Source: Pseudomonadota bacterium
GTDB lineage: Bacteria; Pseudomonadota; Gammaproteobacteria; Burkholderiales; Methylophilaceae
DNA: 64,000 nt
Assembly: GCA_029563075.1 (NCBI GenBank)
Contig: JAKQTN010000044.1
Location: forward strand, 1 to 64,000
Direction: 5' to 3'
Notes under the pieces: model-generated
Databases searched by the model: none
The model's input: the letters and a program-made list of their open reading frames with translations, nothing else
What the model was told of the DNA's origin: nothing
Shown: positions 63,900 to 64,000 of the stretch, piece after piece
How positions within the stretch are numbered: the stretch's first letter is position 1
How the letters are laid out: every line of letters begins with the position of its first letter
Program-made: the position numbers and the translations under genes

Positions 63900-64000
63900 C
63901 TACAAAGTGACTAGGCTAATGGAAATGAGTGCGATGACGTAACCAATGGCCGCGCCAGCCAGCACATCGCTAGGATAATGCAGGCCTAAAATCACCCGCG
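63900..64000 (-). CDS. PAP2-superfamily phosphatase, C-terminal end (runs off the window)
   Basis: Only the last 33 codons are present. The frame reads RVILGLHYPSDVLAGA then AIGYVIALISISLVTL and stop. R-V-x4-HYPSD matches the third PAP2 motif with its catalytic His and Asp, followed by a final membrane helix. PAP2 enzymes dephosphorylate phosphatidic acid or undecaprenyl pyrophosphate at the membrane. It converges on the phospholipase-like gene 18 bp away. Confidence 0.82.
   Translation of the reverse strand, partial: RVILGLHYPSDVLAGAAIGYVIALISISLVTL

Noticed and set aside
1-64000. tRNA, rRNA, CRISPR or insertion sequence
   Set aside because: Intergenic stretches are short and showed no cloverleaf arms, spaced repeats or transposase-like frames by eye; a covariance search was not possible.

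Overview
The window is a 64 kb stretch of a bacterial chromosome. It is densely packed, of moderate GC, and almost entirely housekeeping in content. Gene order and family content point to a betaproteobacterium, most likely Methylophilaceae (Methylotenera or Methylophilus type). The pointers are rpoE-rseA-rseB-rseC-mucD beside nadB, lepA-lepB-DUF4845-rnc-era-recO-pdxJ-acpS, and iscR-nifS-iscS-iscU-iscA-hscB-hscA-fdx. No methylotrophy marker lies in the window, so the family is an inference. I found no tRNA, rRNA, CRISPR array or insertion sequence.

Layout. 1-7.3 kb: start of a glycogen phosphorylase gene, htpG behind a heat-shock-type promoter, then a polyphosphate block (ppx, a basic ribbon-helix-helix-like protein behind a perfect palindrome, sixA, ppk). 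7.4-15.2 kb: a long minus-strand operon from lepA down to tcdA. 15.3-18.6 kb: the three AmmeMemoRadiSam genes of unknown role plus an alpha/beta hydrolase, behind a sigma-32-like promoter. 18.8-20.3 kb: small envelope genes. 20.4-24.7 kb: the sigma-E operon. 24.8-30.2 kb: nadB, a secreted nuclease, a lipoprotein gene followed by an integron-type attC-like site, an RNA helicase gene and slyD. 30.2-35.4 kb: mutS, suhB, trmJ and small unknowns. 35.4-40.2 kb: an accessory island (VirK/DUF535, GNAT-like acetyltransferase, NodU-type carbamoyltransferase, thioredoxin-like lipoprotein) bracketed by an intact gene end and a decayed copy of the same gene end. 40.3-47.5 kb: cysE and the isc operon with two cysteine desulfurases. 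47.5-54 kb: carbonic anhydrase, a PhoX-like protein, a phosphate porin, lysS, and prfB with its programmed frameshift. 54-64 kb: arsenic genes, pit, pstSCAB-phoU, then a glycosyltransferase, a phospholipase C-like gene and a PAP2 phosphatase.

Phosphate is the main theme. Candidate Pho boxes (TGTCAT-like half-sites 11 bp apart) lie before ppk, the porin gene, pit, pstS and the glycosyltransferase gene, with a weaker one before the phospholipase-like gene. Together these genes would cover phosphate entry, high- and low-affinity uptake, polyphosphate storage, arsenate detoxification, and possibly replacement of phospholipids by glycolipids. phoB and phoR are not in the window.

The observations most worth following are the putative glycolipid-remodelling cluster at 61.7-64 kb, the AmmeMemoRadiSam operon with a heat-shock-like promoter, the carbamoyltransferase island with its flanking duplication and A7 frameshift, and the lone gene cassette with its attC-like site. 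All family names come from reading motifs; no database search was run.
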